Assembly (NCBI GenBank): GCA_024707145.1
Contig: JANQAI010000005.1
Span: 310,001-374,000 of the forward strand
Source: Magnetospirillum sp.
GTDB lineage: Bacteria; Pseudomonadota; Alphaproteobacteria; Rhodospirillales; Magnetospirillaceae
Direction of reading: 5' to 3'
DNA length: 64,000 nucleotides
Positions 10,427 through 19,635 of the stretch are shown piece after piece; position 1 is the stretch's first letter, and every line of letters begins with the position of its first letter. Under the pieces are notes generated by a model that made no database searches, was not told where the DNA came from, and saw only the letters and a program-made list of their open reading frames with translations. The position numbers were made by a program, and so were the translations under genes.

Positions 10427-11584
10427 ATGGAGAACTTCGTCTTCCACAATCCGGTCAAGGTGATCTTCGGCAAGGGTCAGATCGCCAGCCTGGGCCGGGA
10501 AATCCCCAAGGGCTCCCGCGTGCTGTTCGCCTATGGCGGCGGCTCCATCAAGGCCAACGGCGTCCATGCCCAGGTGGTGGCGGCGCTGACCCAGGCCGGG
10601 CTGGCGTTCAAGGAATTCGCCGGCATCGAGCCCAATCCCCGCTACGAGACCCTGATGAAGGCGGTCGCGCTGGCCCGCGCGGAAAAGCTGGACTTCGTGC
10701 TGGCGGTGGGCGGCGGTTCGGTGGTGGACGGCTGCAAGCTGGTGGCGGCGGCCATCGACTTCGCCGGCGATTCCTGGGACATCGTGCGCCGCCGCGCCGC
10801 GCCCACGGCGGCCAAGCCCCTGGGCGTGGTGCTGACCCTGCCGGCCACCGGCTCGGAAATGAACCTGTTTTCGGTGATCAGCCGCGAGGAAACCGGCGAG
10901 AAGCTGGGCTGGGGCCACCCCTCGGTGATGCCGCGCTTCTCGGTGCTCGACCCCGAGACCACCTATTCCCTGCCCGCCCGCCAGGTGGGCAACGGCATCG
11001 TCGACGCCTTCGTCCACGTGCTGGAGCAGTACCTGACCTATCCGGCCGAGGCGCCCCTGCAGGACCGGCTGGCCGAATCCGTGCTGGCCACCCTCGTGGA
11101 GATCGCGCCCGCCGCCATGGCCACGCCGCCCGACTACCAGGCCCGCGCCAACCTGATGTGGTGCGCCACCATGGCGTTGAACGGCCTGATCGGCCAGGGC
11201 GTGCCCCAGGACTGGACCACCCACATGATCGGCCACGAGCTGACCGCGCTCACCGGTATCGACCATGCCCGCACCCTGGCCGCCGTATGGCCGGGCGTGG
11301 TGGTGGTGCAGCGCGAGGCCAAGCGGGCCAAGCTGCTGCAATTCGCCGAGCGGGTGTGGGGCCTGACCGAGGGCCCCGAGGAGGAGCGCATCGACCAGGC
11401 CGTCATCATGACCCGGCGCTTCTTCGAGTCCGTGGGCGTGCCTGCCGGCCTGGGCGGCTACGAGGTGCCGGCGGACGTGCCGGAAGCCATCGCGGCCCGG
11501 CTGGCCCAGCGCGGCGGCCTGCCCCTGGGCGAACGCGGTGACCTCGACGCCGACGGGGTGCGCCGCATCCTGGAAGCGGCGTGA
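10427..11584 (+). CDS. Iron-containing alcohol dehydrogenase (YqhD/BDH type)
   Basis: Group III alcohol/aldehyde dehydrogenase of 385 residues. The N-terminus FVFHNPVKVIFGKGQI, nucleotide-binding GGGS motifs (VLAVGGGSVVDGCKLVAA), TLPATGSEMN and the metal-ligand region DAFVHVLEQYL plus HMIGHELTALTGIDHARTLA identify the NADP-linked butanol dehydrogenase/YqhD branch. It probably reduces aldehydes, but the substrate cannot be read from sequence. CAGGAG lies upstream of ATG 10427. The stop overlaps the start of the next gene (GTGA). Confidence 0.9.
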   Translation: MENFVFHNPVKVIFGKGQIASLGREIPKGSRVLFAYGGGSIKANGVHAQVVAALTQAGLAFKEFAGIEPNPRYETLMKAVALARAEKLDFVLAVGGGSVVDGCKLVAAAIDFAGDSWDIVRRRAAPTAAKPLGVVLTLPATGSEMNLFSVISREETGEKLGWGHPSVMPRFSVLDPETTYSLPARQVGNGIVDAFVHVLEQYLTYPAEAPLQDRLAESVLATLVEIAPAAMATPPDYQARANLMWCATMALNGLIGQGVPQDWTTHMIGHELTALTGIDHARTLAAVWPGVVVVQREAKRAKLLQFAERVWGLTEGPEEERIDQAVIMTRRFFESVGVPAGLGGYEVPADVPEAIAARLAQRGGLPLGERGDLDADGVRRILEAA

Positions 11585-12016
11585 GGACCTATCCGCCGGT
11601 GATCACGGCGGCGGCGGCGGGCGCCATGGCGGCGCTCGACCGCTGGGCCCCCATGGCCCGCATGTGGCAGCCCAGGCCGGGCCGGCGCCGTGCCGGCGGC
11701 GGTGGGCGTGGCGCTGATCTTGTGGGCGGCGGCGCTGATGCGTCGGCAGGGCACCACGCTCCATCCCCATGGCCAGGCCACCGTCCTGGTGACCTCGGGC
11801 CCCTTCGCCTTCAGCCGCAATCCCATCTACCTGGGCTTCGCCCTGGTGTTGCTGGGCCTGGCCGCGGGCCTGGGCTCCTCGGCGCCGTGGGCGGTGCTGA
11901 CCGCCTGGGTCTTCGCCATGGAGCGCCTGTTCATCCGCCGCGAGGAGGAGGCGCTGGCCGCCCGGTTCGGCCCGGCCTTCGCCGCCTATGCCGAAAGGGT
12001 GCGTCGGTGGTTCTAG
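11581..12016 (+). CDS. Isoprenylcysteine carboxyl methyltransferase (ICMT)-like membrane protein, frameshifted
   Basis: Two frames join into a protein of about 144 residues: MRTYPPVITAAAAGAMAALD in the first, and from about 11690 VGVALILWAAALMRRQ, TSGPFAFSRNPIYLGFALVL, FIRREEEALAARFG and YAERVRRWF in the second. GPFAFSRNPIYLG and the E-E...FG-x-x-Y pattern are typical of PEMT/ICMT-like bacterial methyltransferases. The frame changes by one extra base in the GC-rich stretch 11672-11690. Overlap with the alcohol dehydrogenase stop suggests coupling. Substrate unknown. Confidence 0.75.
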
Positions 12017-12043
12017 CCGCCGGTTTGTGGTAACAGACCGGTC

Positions 12044-12571
12044 ATGTCCACTCTCGTCCCCTCCACCCTGGTGCTCGGCGGCGCCCGTTCCGGCAAGAGC
12101 AGCTACGCCGAAGGCCTGCTGGCCGGTCACGGCGGCCGCGCCCTCTATGTCGCCACCGGGCAGGCCTTCGACGACGAGATGGCCGCGCGCATCCGCCTGC
12201 ACCGCGACCGCCGCGGCCCGCAATGGGACACCGTCGAGGAACCGCTGGAGCTGGCCGCCACCCTGGACCGCGTGCTCGATCCCGCCCGCCCGGTACTGGT
12301 GGACTGCCTGACCCTGTGGATCAGCAACCTGATGCATGCCGGCCGCGACGTGGAGGCCGAGACCGGCCTGCTGTGCGAGGTGCTGGCGCACCCGGCCGGG
12401 CCGGTGGTGCTGGTTTCCAACGAGGTGGGCCTGGGGCTGGTGCCTGAAAATGCTCTGGCGCGCGCCTTCCGCGACCATCAGGGTCGGGTCAACCAGCGCG
12501 TCGCCCAAATCTGTGCCCGCGTGGTGTTCGTCGCCGCCGGCCTGCCCCTCACCCTCAAGGACCCGTCATGA
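12044..12571 (+). CDS. cobU: Adenosylcobinamide kinase / adenosylcobinamide-phosphate guanylyltransferase
   Basis: Bifunctional CobU (CobP) phosphorylates adenosylcobinamide and transfers GMP to give adenosyl-GDP-cobinamide in nucleotide-loop assembly. The P-loop LVLGGARSGKSSYAE, the guanylylation-site region AARIRLHRDRRG, VDCLTLWISNLM and VLVSNEVGLGLVPENALARA are diagnostic. Length is 175 residues. It overlaps cobW by 4 bases (ATGA), giving the operon cobU-cobW-cobN. Confidence 0.96.
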   Translation: MSTLVPSTLVLGGARSGKSSYAEGLLAGHGGRALYVATGQAFDDEMAARIRLHRDRRGPQWDTVEEPLELAATLDRVLDPARPVLVDCLTLWISNLMHAGRDVEAETGLLCEVLAHPAGPVVLVSNEVGLGLVPENALARAFRDHQGRVNQRVAQICARVVFVAAGLPLTLKDPS

Positions 12572-13575
12572 TCCGCAAAGTCCCCGCCACCGTGATTACC
12601 GGCTTCCTGGGCGCCGGCAAGACCACCCTGGTCCGCCACCTGCTGGAGAACAACGACGGCCGCCGCATCGCCCTGATCGTCAACGAGTTCGGCGACGTGG
12701 GCGTGGATGGCGACCTGCTGGCCTCGTGCGGGGTGGCCGGCTGTGCCGAGGACGACATCGTCGAACTGGCCAATGGCTGCCTGTGCTGCACCGTGGCCGA
12801 CGAGTTCCTGCCCACCATGCAGGCCCTGCTGGACCGGCCCAATCCGCCCGAGCACATCCTGATCGAGACTTCGGGCCTGGCCCTGCCCAAGCCGCTGGTC
12901 AGGGCCTTCCACTGGCCCGAGATCCGCTCGCGCGTCACCGTGGACGGCGTGGTCGCCGTGGTGGATGCGGGCGCGGTGGCGGCCGGGCGTTTCGCCGATA
13001 CCCCCGAGATGATGGCCCAGCCCGACCACGACAATCCGCTGGAGGAAGTGTTCGAGGATCAGCTGCTGTGCGCCGACATGGTGCTGCTCAACAAGACCGA
13101 CCTGGTGGACGCGGCCACGCTGGAGCGTGTCCAGGGCGAAGTGGCGGCCGGTCTGCGCCCCGGCGTCAAGGTGGTGCGCACCAGCCGCAGCGCGGTGGAC
13201 CCGCTGGTGCTGCTGGGCCTGTCGGCGGCGGCCGAGGACGATCTGGCGGCGCGCCCCAGCCATCACGATGCCGAGGAAGGCCACGACCACGACGATTTCG
13301 AAAGCTTCGCCGTTACCCTGCCCGAGATCGCCGACCCGGAATCGCTGGCCGAGCGTCTGGCCGCCGCCATCGCCGCCCACGATATACTACGTCTGAAGGG
13401 CTTCCTGGCGGTGGAGGGCAAGGCTGCCCGCCAGGTGGTGCAGGCGGTGGGCGCCCGCCTGGAACGCTGGTTCGACCGCCCTTGGAAAGTGGGCGAGCAG
13501 CGCCTGTCGCGCCTGGTGGTGATCGGCCAGAAGGGCCTGGACCGCGCCGCCATCGAAACGATGATTTCGGGCTGA
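12568..13575 (+). CDS. cobW: CobW-family GTPase / metallochaperone
   Basis: G3E-family GTPase of 335 residues with Walker A TGFLGAGKTTLVRHLL, the metal-site motif GCLCCTV, the G-domain motif NKTDL and a His/Asp-rich linker (SHHDAEEGHDHDD) before the CobW C-terminal domain. CobW lies with cobN in many alphaproteobacteria and is thought to supply cobalt for the chelatase. Position directly before cobN fits that role. Start codon overlaps the cobU stop. Confidence 0.95.
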   Translation: MIRKVPATVITGFLGAGKTTLVRHLLENNDGRRIALIVNEFGDVGVDGDLLASCGVAGCAEDDIVELANGCLCCTVADEFLPTMQALLDRPNPPEHILIETSGLALPKPLVRAFHWPEIRSRVTVDGVVAVVDAGAVAAGRFADTPEMMAQPDHDNPLEEVFEDQLLCADMVLLNKTDLVDAATLERVQGEVAAGLRPGVKVVRTSRSAVDPLVLLGLSAAAEDDLAARPSHHDAEEGHDHDDFESFAVTLPEIADPESLAERLAAAIAAHDILRLKGFLAVEGKAARQVVQAVGARLERWFDRPWKVGEQRLSRLVVIGQKGLDRAAIETMISG

Positions 13576-13579
13576 GAAA

Positions 13580-13690
13580 ATGACGAATGCCCCCACCCCG
13601 GCCCTCCCCCACGCGTTGCGTGGGGGAGGGAGAAACCTCTGCCCCCTCCCCCGGCCGCGCCGGGGGAGGGTCGGGGTGGGGGCGTCGTAA
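13580..13690. repeat. Cloverleaf-like G/C palindromic element between cobW and cobN
   Basis: Outer arms GCCCCCACCCCG (13589-13600) and CGGGGTGGGGGC (13672-13683) are perfect inverted repeats. Inside are two hairpins, one with 13-base arms CCCTCCCCCACGC (13602-13630) and one with 12-base arms CCCTCCCCCGGC (13644-13670). It fills almost the whole cobW-cobN gap and ends 4 bases before the cobN ATG, so no ordinary ribosome-binding site is visible for cobN. It shares CCCTC-type arms with the copies at 15989, 19025 and 48973. Confidence 0.85.
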
Positions 13691-13694
13691 TCCC

Positions 13695-16600
13695 ATGCAT
13701 CTGCTCGCCGCCCAGCCCGGCACCATTTCCGACGGGTCCGAGGCCATCGACCTGGGCCAGACGCCTGGGGACGTGGTGGTGCTGTCGGCCGCCGATACCG
13801 AGCTGTCGGCGCTGGCTGCTGCCTATGGCCGCGCAAGCGCGGCGGGCGCCCATGGCCGGGCAGGCGCGCCCTTCGCGCTCAGGCTGGCCAATCTGTCCCG
13901 CCTGGCCCACCACATGTCGGTGGACCTCTATCTGGAGCAGGTAGTGGAGCACGCCCGGCTGGTGGTGGTCCGGCTGCTGGGCGGGCGTTCCTACTGGCCC
14001 TACGGCATCGAGCAGATCGCCGCCCTGTGCCGACGGCGCAACATCCTGCTGGCCTGCCTGCCCGGCGACGACAAGCCCGATGCCGACCTCATGCGCGACG
14101 GCACCTGCGCCCCGGAGGCGGCCGAGCGGCTGTGGCGCTATCTGGTGTTCGGCGGCCCCGACAATACCACGCATTTCCTGAATTATGCCGCCAGTCTGAC
14201 CGGCCGTGACACCCCGTGGTTGGAACCCAGGCCGCTGCCGCCGGCCGGGCTTCATCCCGCCTCCGAGTGGCGGGACGGATGGGACGCCGCCCGGCCGTCG
14301 GCGGTGGTGGTGTTCTACCGCGCCCTGGTGCTGTCGGGCGACACCGCCCCGGTGGACGCCCTGATGGGGGCCTTGCGGGCCCAGGGCCTCAACGCCCACG
14401 GCCTGTTCGTGCAGTCGCTGAAGGACGCCGCCAGCGCTGGCGTGGTGGAGGCGGTGCTGGGCGACATGCGCCCCGATGTCATCGTCAATGCCACCGGCTT
14501 CGCCGTGGCCTCGCCCACCCGGCCCGAGGACACCCCCTTCGGTCCCAGCGATTGCGCCGTGCTGCAAGTGGTGCTGGGCGGCGGCACGGAAGCGGCGTGG
14601 CGCGAGGGCACCCACGGCCTCGGCCCCAAGGACATCGCCATGAACGTGGCCCTGCCCGAGGTGGACGGCCGCATCCTGGCGCGTGCCGTGTCGTTCAAGG
14701 CGGCGGTGCGCGACCAGGCGACCCAATGCGACATCGCCCGCCATGCCCCGGTGGCCGGCCGGATTCGTTTCGTTGCCGAACTGGCGGCCCGGTGGGCCCG
14801 GCTGCGGCGGAAGGACGCGGCCGAGCGCCGCGTCGGCATCGTGCTGGCCAACTATCCCAACCGCGACGGCCGGCTGGGCAACGGCGTCGGCCTGGACACC
14901 CCCGCCGGCACGGTGCAGGTGCTGAGGGCCATGGCCGGCGCCGGCTATGGGGTGGCCGACCTGCCCGCCGACGGCAACGCCCTGGTGGAGGCCCTGCAGG
15001 CCGGCCCCACCAACGACTGGCGCCGGCTGGCCGGGCGCGAGGTGCGGGAAACCCTGCCCCTGCCCGATTATTTCCCGTTCTTCAACGCCCTGCCTCAGCC
15101 GGTCCAGGATGCGGTGCGCAGCCGCTGGGGCGCGCCCGAGGCCGATCCCTTCTTCAAGAAGGGCGAGCTGTCCTGCGGCGAGTTCCTGCTGCCGATCCTG
15201 CGTTTCGGCCGGGTGGCGGTGGGCATCCAGCCGGCGCGCGGCTACAACATCGACCCCGCCGCCAGCTATCACGATCCCGATCTGGTGCCGCCCCATTCCT
15301 ATTTCGCCTTCTATGCCTGGCTGCGGGAGTCGTTCCGGGCCGATGCGGTGGTGCACATGGGCAAGCACGGCAATCTGGAATGGCTGCCGGGCAAGTCGCT
15401 GGCCCTGTCGGACGCCTGTTTCCCCGAGGCGGCGCTGGGGCCGCTGCCCAATCTCTATCCCTTCATCGTCAACGATCCCGGCGAAGGCACCCAGGCCAAG
15501 CGCCGCGCCCAGGCCGTCATCATCGACCACCTGACTCCGCCGCTGACCCGCGCCGAGAGCTACGGCCCCCTGCGCGAGTTGGAGCGGTTGGTGGACGAGT
15601 ATTACGAGGCGGCCGGTGTCGACCCCCGCCGCCTCGCCATCCTGCGCAAGGACATCCTGACCACGGCCTCCGCCGCCGGCCTGGACCGCGACCTGGGCAT
15701 CGAGGCCGGCGACGATGCCGACACCGCGCTGGCCAAGCTGGACAACCATCTGTGCGAGCTGAAGGAACTGCAGATCCGCGACGGCCTGCACGTCTTCGGC
15801 CTGTCGCCCACCGGCGATCAGCGCACCGATCTGCTGGTGGCGCTCTCCCGCGTGCCGCGCGGCGGCGCCCCCGGCGAGGCCTCGCTGCTGCGGGCGCTGG
15901 CCGACGACCTGGGGCTGGGCTTCGATCCGCTGGATTGCGTGCTGGGGGATGTTTGGCAGGGTCCGAAGCCCGAGGCGCTGCTGGATGCCCCCTCCCCCGC
16001 GAGCGGGAGAGGGTGGCCCGAAGGGCCGGGAGAGGGGGTGGGTCTTGGCGCACCCAGGGCGACACCGTCGAACGGCTGGAACTCCTGACCCGCGCCCTGG
16101 TGGCTGGCCGGCCCTGCCCGCCGGACTGGACCCGCACCCAGGTGGTGCTGGAGCACATCGTCCAGCGGCTGGCCCCGGCGATCGATTCCTGCGGCCCGGC
16201 CGAGATCGCCGGGCTGCTCAGGGGCCTCGACGGCCGCTTCGTGGTACCCGGCCCGTCGGGGGCGCCGACGCGCGGCCGGCCCGACGTGCTGCCCACCGGG
16301 CGCAACTTCTTCTCGGTGGATACCCGCACCGTGCCCACTCCGGCGGCCTGGCACCTGGGGTGGAAATCGGCGCAATTGCTGCTGGAGCGCCATCTGCAGG
16401 ACCATGGCGAGTGGCCGCGCGCCCTGGCGCTGACCGCCTGGGGCACCAGCAACATGCGCACCGGCGGCGACGACATCGCCCAGGGGCTGGCGCTGATGGG
16501 GGTGCGGCCCACCTGGGACGCCGGCTCGCGCCGGGTCACCGGCTTCGAGGTGCTGCCGGCCACCGTGCTGGACCGGCCCCGCGTGGACGTCACCCTGCGC

Positions 16601-17437
16601 GTCTCGGGCTTCTTCCGCGACGCCTTTCCCGACCTCATCAACCTGTTCGATTCGGCGGTGCGCGCCGTCGCCGCGCTGGACGAGCCGGAAGAGACCAACC
16701 CGCTGGCCGCCCGGGTGCGGGCCGATACCGCCCGGCTGGGCGAGGGCCGCGCCGCCGCCCGCGTGTTCGGCTCCAAGCCCGGGGCCTATGGCGCCGGCCT
16801 GCAGGCGCTCATCGACGAAAAGGGCTGGACCACCGGCGCCGACCTGGCCGAGGCCTATCTGGCCTGGGGCGGCTGGGTCTATGGCGCGGGGGCCGAGGGC
16901 GAGGCTGGGCACGAGCTGTTCCGCGACCGCCTGGGCGCCGTCGAGGCGGTGGTGCAGAACCAGGACAACCGCGAGCACGATTTGCTGGATTCCGACGACT
17001 ATTATCAGTTCGAGGGCGGAATGACGGCGGCGGTGCGCCATGTCTCCGGCCGCGACCCGGCGGTCTACCACCCCGACCATTCCCGGCCGGAAAGCCCGCG
17101 CATCCGTACGCTCGACGAGGAAATCGCCCGGGTGGTGCGCGCCCGCGCCGCCAATCCCAAATGGATCGCCGGAATCATGCGCCACGGCTACAAGGGGGCG
17201 TTCGAGATGGCGGCCACGGTGGACTACCTGTTCGCCTTCGCCGCCACCACCCGGGCGGTCAAGGACCACCATTTCGACCTGCTGGCCGAGGCCTACCTGG
17301 CCGACCAGGCGGTGGCCGACTTCCTGCGTGCCAACAACCCGGCCGCCCTGGCCGAGATGAAGGCCCGTTTCCGCGAGGCCGTCGAGCGCGGTCTGTGGCG
17401 CCCGCGCCGCAATTCCATCCACGCCTTGCTGGATTAA
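13695..17437 (+). CDS. cobN: Cobaltochelatase subunit CobN, reading frame interrupted by a palindromic insert
   Basis: Large subunit of the ATP-dependent cobaltochelatase that inserts Co2+ into hydrogenobyrinic acid a,c-diamide (with CobS and CobT, not in this window). The N-terminus MHLLAAQPGTISDGSEAIDL and the core motifs SYFAFYAWLRESFRADAVVH, MGKHGNLEWLPGKSLALSD and NDPGEGTQAKRRAQAVIIDH are typical. The first frame runs 13695 to about 15989. The C-terminal part (WRTQGDTVERLELL onwards, to 17437) is in another frame from 16046. Between them lies a hairpin element of about 56 bases that has no counterpart in the family. As written, the first frame stops at 16088 after about 797 residues. Without the insert about 1,228 residues would be made. 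Confidence 0.88.
15989..16045. repeat. G/C hairpin repeat inserted in cobN
   Basis: About 56 bases with the pattern CCCTCCCCCGC-GAG-CGGGAGAGGG followed by GGCCC-GAA-GGGCC. This order is the same as in the intergenic copy read in reverse at 49107-49050 (CCCTCTCCCGC-AA-GCGGGAGAGGG, then GGCC-GAA-GGCC). It separates the codons for ...EALLDA and WRTQGD..., which are adjacent in other CobN proteins. Length modulo 3 is 2, hence the frame change. Exact ends are uncertain by a few bases. Confidence 0.82.
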
Positions 17438-17497
17438 CTTGCGCCTGGGGCGCCGCCGGGTTACCTAGCCCGGATGACTTCCTTGCAGGGATTTCCC

Positions 17498-18289
17498 ATG
17501 GCGGAAACACAGGCCGAGCCCCGATCGGAGGATCCCAAGATGAGCGCCCGCGACGTGCGGGTGCATTACGGCGCCAAATTGGCTCTGAAGGGCGTCGATC
17601 TGGACATCGCCACCGGGCAGGTGACCGCGCTGATCGGCCCGTCGGGCTGCGGCAAGTCCACCTTCCTGCGCTGCCTCAACCGCATGAACGACACCATCGT
17701 CGGGGCCAAGGTCTCCGGCACGGTGACCCTGGACGGCGAGCCGGTCTACGGGCCGGCGGGCCTCGACCCGGTGCTGCTGCGCATGCGCGTCGGCATCGTC
17801 TTCCAGAAGCCCAATCCCTTCCCCAAGAGCATCTACGAGAACGTCGCCTTCGGCCCGCGCATCCATTCCCTGGCCCAGGACAAGGCGCATCTGGACCATA
17901 TGGTGGAGACGGCGCTGGAAAAGGCCGGCCTGTGGCAAGAGGTGAAGGACCGCCTGGACGAGATGGGCACCGGCCTGTCGGGCGGCCAGCAGCAGCGCCT
18001 GTGCATCGCCCGCGCCATCGCCGTCAATCCGGAAGTGGTCCTGATGGACGAGCCGTGCTCGGCGCTGGATCCCATCGCCACCGCCAAGGTGGAGGAACTG
18101 ATGGACGAGCTGCGCGAGAAGTACACCCTGGTCATCGTCACCCATTCCATGCAGCAGGCGGCGCGCGTGTCGCAGCAGACCGCCTTCTTCCATCTGGGCG
18201 AGCTGGTCGAATCGGGGTCCACCGAGCAGATCTTCACCGCCCCCCGGCACCAGTTGACCCAAGGCTACATCACCGGGCGCTTCGGCTAA
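17498..18289 (+). CDS. pstB: Phosphate ABC transporter ATP-binding protein
   Basis: ATPase subunit of the high-affinity phosphate importer. Walker [22 protein letters not shown]-loop [23 protein letters not shown] signature [16 protein letters not shown] and Walker [14 protein letters not shown] are all intact and PstB-specific. About 263 residues from ATG 17498; ATG 17474 and 17540 are alternatives. phoU follows after 11 bases. The permease and binding-protein genes pstS, pstC and pstA are not upstream, where cobN ends instead, so the pst locus is split. Confidence 0.93.
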   Translation: MAETQAEPRSEDPKMSARDVRVHYGAKLALKGVDLDIATGQVTALIGPSGCGKSTFLRCLNRMNDTIVGAKVSGTVTLDGEPVYGPAGLDPVLLRMRVGIVFQKPNPFPKSIYENVAFGPRIHSLAQDKAHLDHMVETALEKAGLWQEVKDRLDEMGTGLSGGQQQRLCIARAIAVNPEVVLMDEPCSALDPIATAKVEELMDELREKYTLVIVTHSMQQAARVSQQTAFFHLGELVESGSTEQIFTAPRHQLTQGYITGRFG

Positions 18290-18300
18290 GGAGAGTGACC

Positions 18301-19020
18301 ATGCCCACCATCGGCGATCAGCACATCGTCAAGTCGTTCGACGAGGAATTGAAGCGCCTGCACGACGCGCTGGCCCGCATGGGCGGCCTGACCGAGCAGC
18401 AGCTGAAGAGCGCCATCGAGGCGCTGGAGCGGCGCGACAGCGACCTGGCCAGCCGGGTGATGAACGAGGACGCCCAGGTGGATGAATGCGAAAGCTTCAT
18501 CAACGACCAGACCGTCCGCCTGCTGGCGCTGCGCGCGCCGGTGGCCGACGACCTGCGCGCCGTCATCGCCACCCTGAAGGCGGCGGGCGACCTGGAACGC
18601 ATCGCCGACCACGCCGCCAACGCCGCCAAGCGCTCGCTGGTGCTCAACCAGCTGCCGCCGGTGGCCCCCATGCGCTCGCTGGTGCGCATGGGCAAGCTGG
18701 TGCAGGGCCTGCTGGCCGAGGTGCTGGGCGCCTACATCACCTACGACGCCGAGCGCGCCCTGGCGGTGCGCTCGCGCGACCAGGAGGTGGACGACCTCTA
18801 TTCCAGCCTGTTCCGCGAAATCCTCACCTACATGATGGAAGACCCGCGCACCATCACCCCCGGCACCCATCTGATGTTCATCGCCAAGAACATCGAGCGC
18901 ATCGGCGACCATGCCACCAACATCGCCGAAATGACCTATTACCTGGTCACCGGCCGGTCGCTGAACGACCAGCGGCCCAAGCGCGACACCTCGGTCCTGG
19001 AAGGCGCGGCGACCGAATAG
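18301..19020 (+). CDS. phoU: Phosphate-signalling regulator PhoU
   Basis: Cytosolic two-repeat helical-bundle protein (239 residues) that links the Pst transporter to PhoR/PhoB control. Two E/D-rich PhoU repeats are visible (DEELKRLHDALARMGGL... DAQVDECESFINDQTVRLLA, AAGDLERIADHAANAAKRS; then MEDPRTITPGTHLMFIAKNI, ERIGDHATNIAEMTYYLVTG). AAGGAGAGTG precedes ATG 18301. It is paired with pstB. Confidence 0.94.
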   Translation: MPTIGDQHIVKSFDEELKRLHDALARMGGLTEQQLKSAIEALERRDSDLASRVMNEDAQVDECESFINDQTVRLLALRAPVADDLRAVIATLKAAGDLERIADHAANAAKRSLVLNQLPPVAPMRSLVRMGKLVQGLLAEVLGAYITYDAERALAVRSRDQEVDDLYSSLFREILTYMMEDPRTITPGTHLMFIAKNIERIGDHATNIAEMTYYLVTGRSLNDQRPKRDTSVLEGAATE

Positions 19021-19024
19021 GCGC

Positions 19025-19066
19025 AAAAAACCCCTCCCCCCACGGGCGGGGGAGGGTCGCTTTTTG
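19025..19066. terminator. Hairpin and T run between convergent phoU and ppa
   Basis: CCCTCCCCCC and GGGGGAGGG arms around a short loop, followed by CGCTTTTTG. On the left side is an A run, so it can act as a terminator in both directions for phoU and ppa. The arms belong to the same CCCTC hairpin family as the copies near and inside cobN. Confidence 0.75.
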
Positions 19067-19090
19067 CCACGAGGGCGAAACGGCGAAGGA

Positions 19091-19630
19091 TTACTTCTTC
19101 GCCTTCTTCTCGGCCTTCTTGATGGCGGTCTCGATGATCTCGGCGGCCTTTTCCGGGCCACCCCAGCCGATCACCTTGACCCACTTGCCCTCTTCCAGAT
19201 CCTTGTAATGGGCGAAGAAGTGCTCGATCTGCTGGATCAGGGTCGCCGGCAGGTCCGAATACGACTTCACGTCGTCGTAGAACGGATGCAGCTTGGGATG
19301 CGGCACGGCGAGGATCTTTTCGTCGTGGCCGGCCTCGTCCTCCATCAGCAGCACGCCGATCGGGCGCGAGCGCATGACCGAACCGACGGCGACGCCATGA
19401 CGGCCCACCACCATCACGTCCACCGGATCGCCGTCATCCGACAGGGTGTGCGGAACGAAGCCGTAATTGGTGGGGTAGTACATGGCGGTGTGCAGGAAAC
19501 GGTCCACGAACATGGCGCCCGATTCCTTGTCGATCTCGTACTTCACCGGATCGCCCTTCAGCGGGATCTCGATGATGACGTTGATGTCGTTCGGGGGGTT
19601 CTTGCCGATGGGGATCTTCTTGATGTCCAT
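19091..19630 (-). CDS. ppa: Inorganic pyrophosphatase
   Basis: Soluble family I pyrophosphatase, 179 residues, hydrolysing PPi to phosphate. Diagnostic segments are [40 protein letters not shown] (metal-binding Asp cluster) and [19 protein letters not shown]. The C-terminus is Lys/Glu-rich ([10 protein letters not shown]). It lies 5 bases downstream of ald on the same strand, so the two may be co-transcribed. Confidence 0.97.
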   Translation of the reverse strand: MDIKKIPIGKNPPNDINVIIEIPLKGDPVKYEIDKESGAMFVDRFLHTAMYYPTNYGFVPHTLSDDGDPVDVMVVGRHGVAVGSVMRSRPIGVLLMEDEAGHDEKILAVPHPKLHPFYDDVKSYSDLPATLIQQIEHFFAHYKDLEEGKWVKVIGWGGPEKAAEIIETAIKKAEKKAKK

Positions 19631-19635
19631 GATTC

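Noticed and set aside
13263..15791. An 842-codon open frame antisense to cobW and cobN
   Set aside because: It has no family motif and a composition rich in Gly, His and Gln that follows from reading high-GC codons on the wrong strand. The sense frame is clearly CobN.
13695..17437. Two separate cobN-like genes
   Set aside because: The two frames together make a single CobN with each part present once; the break coincides with a repeat element.
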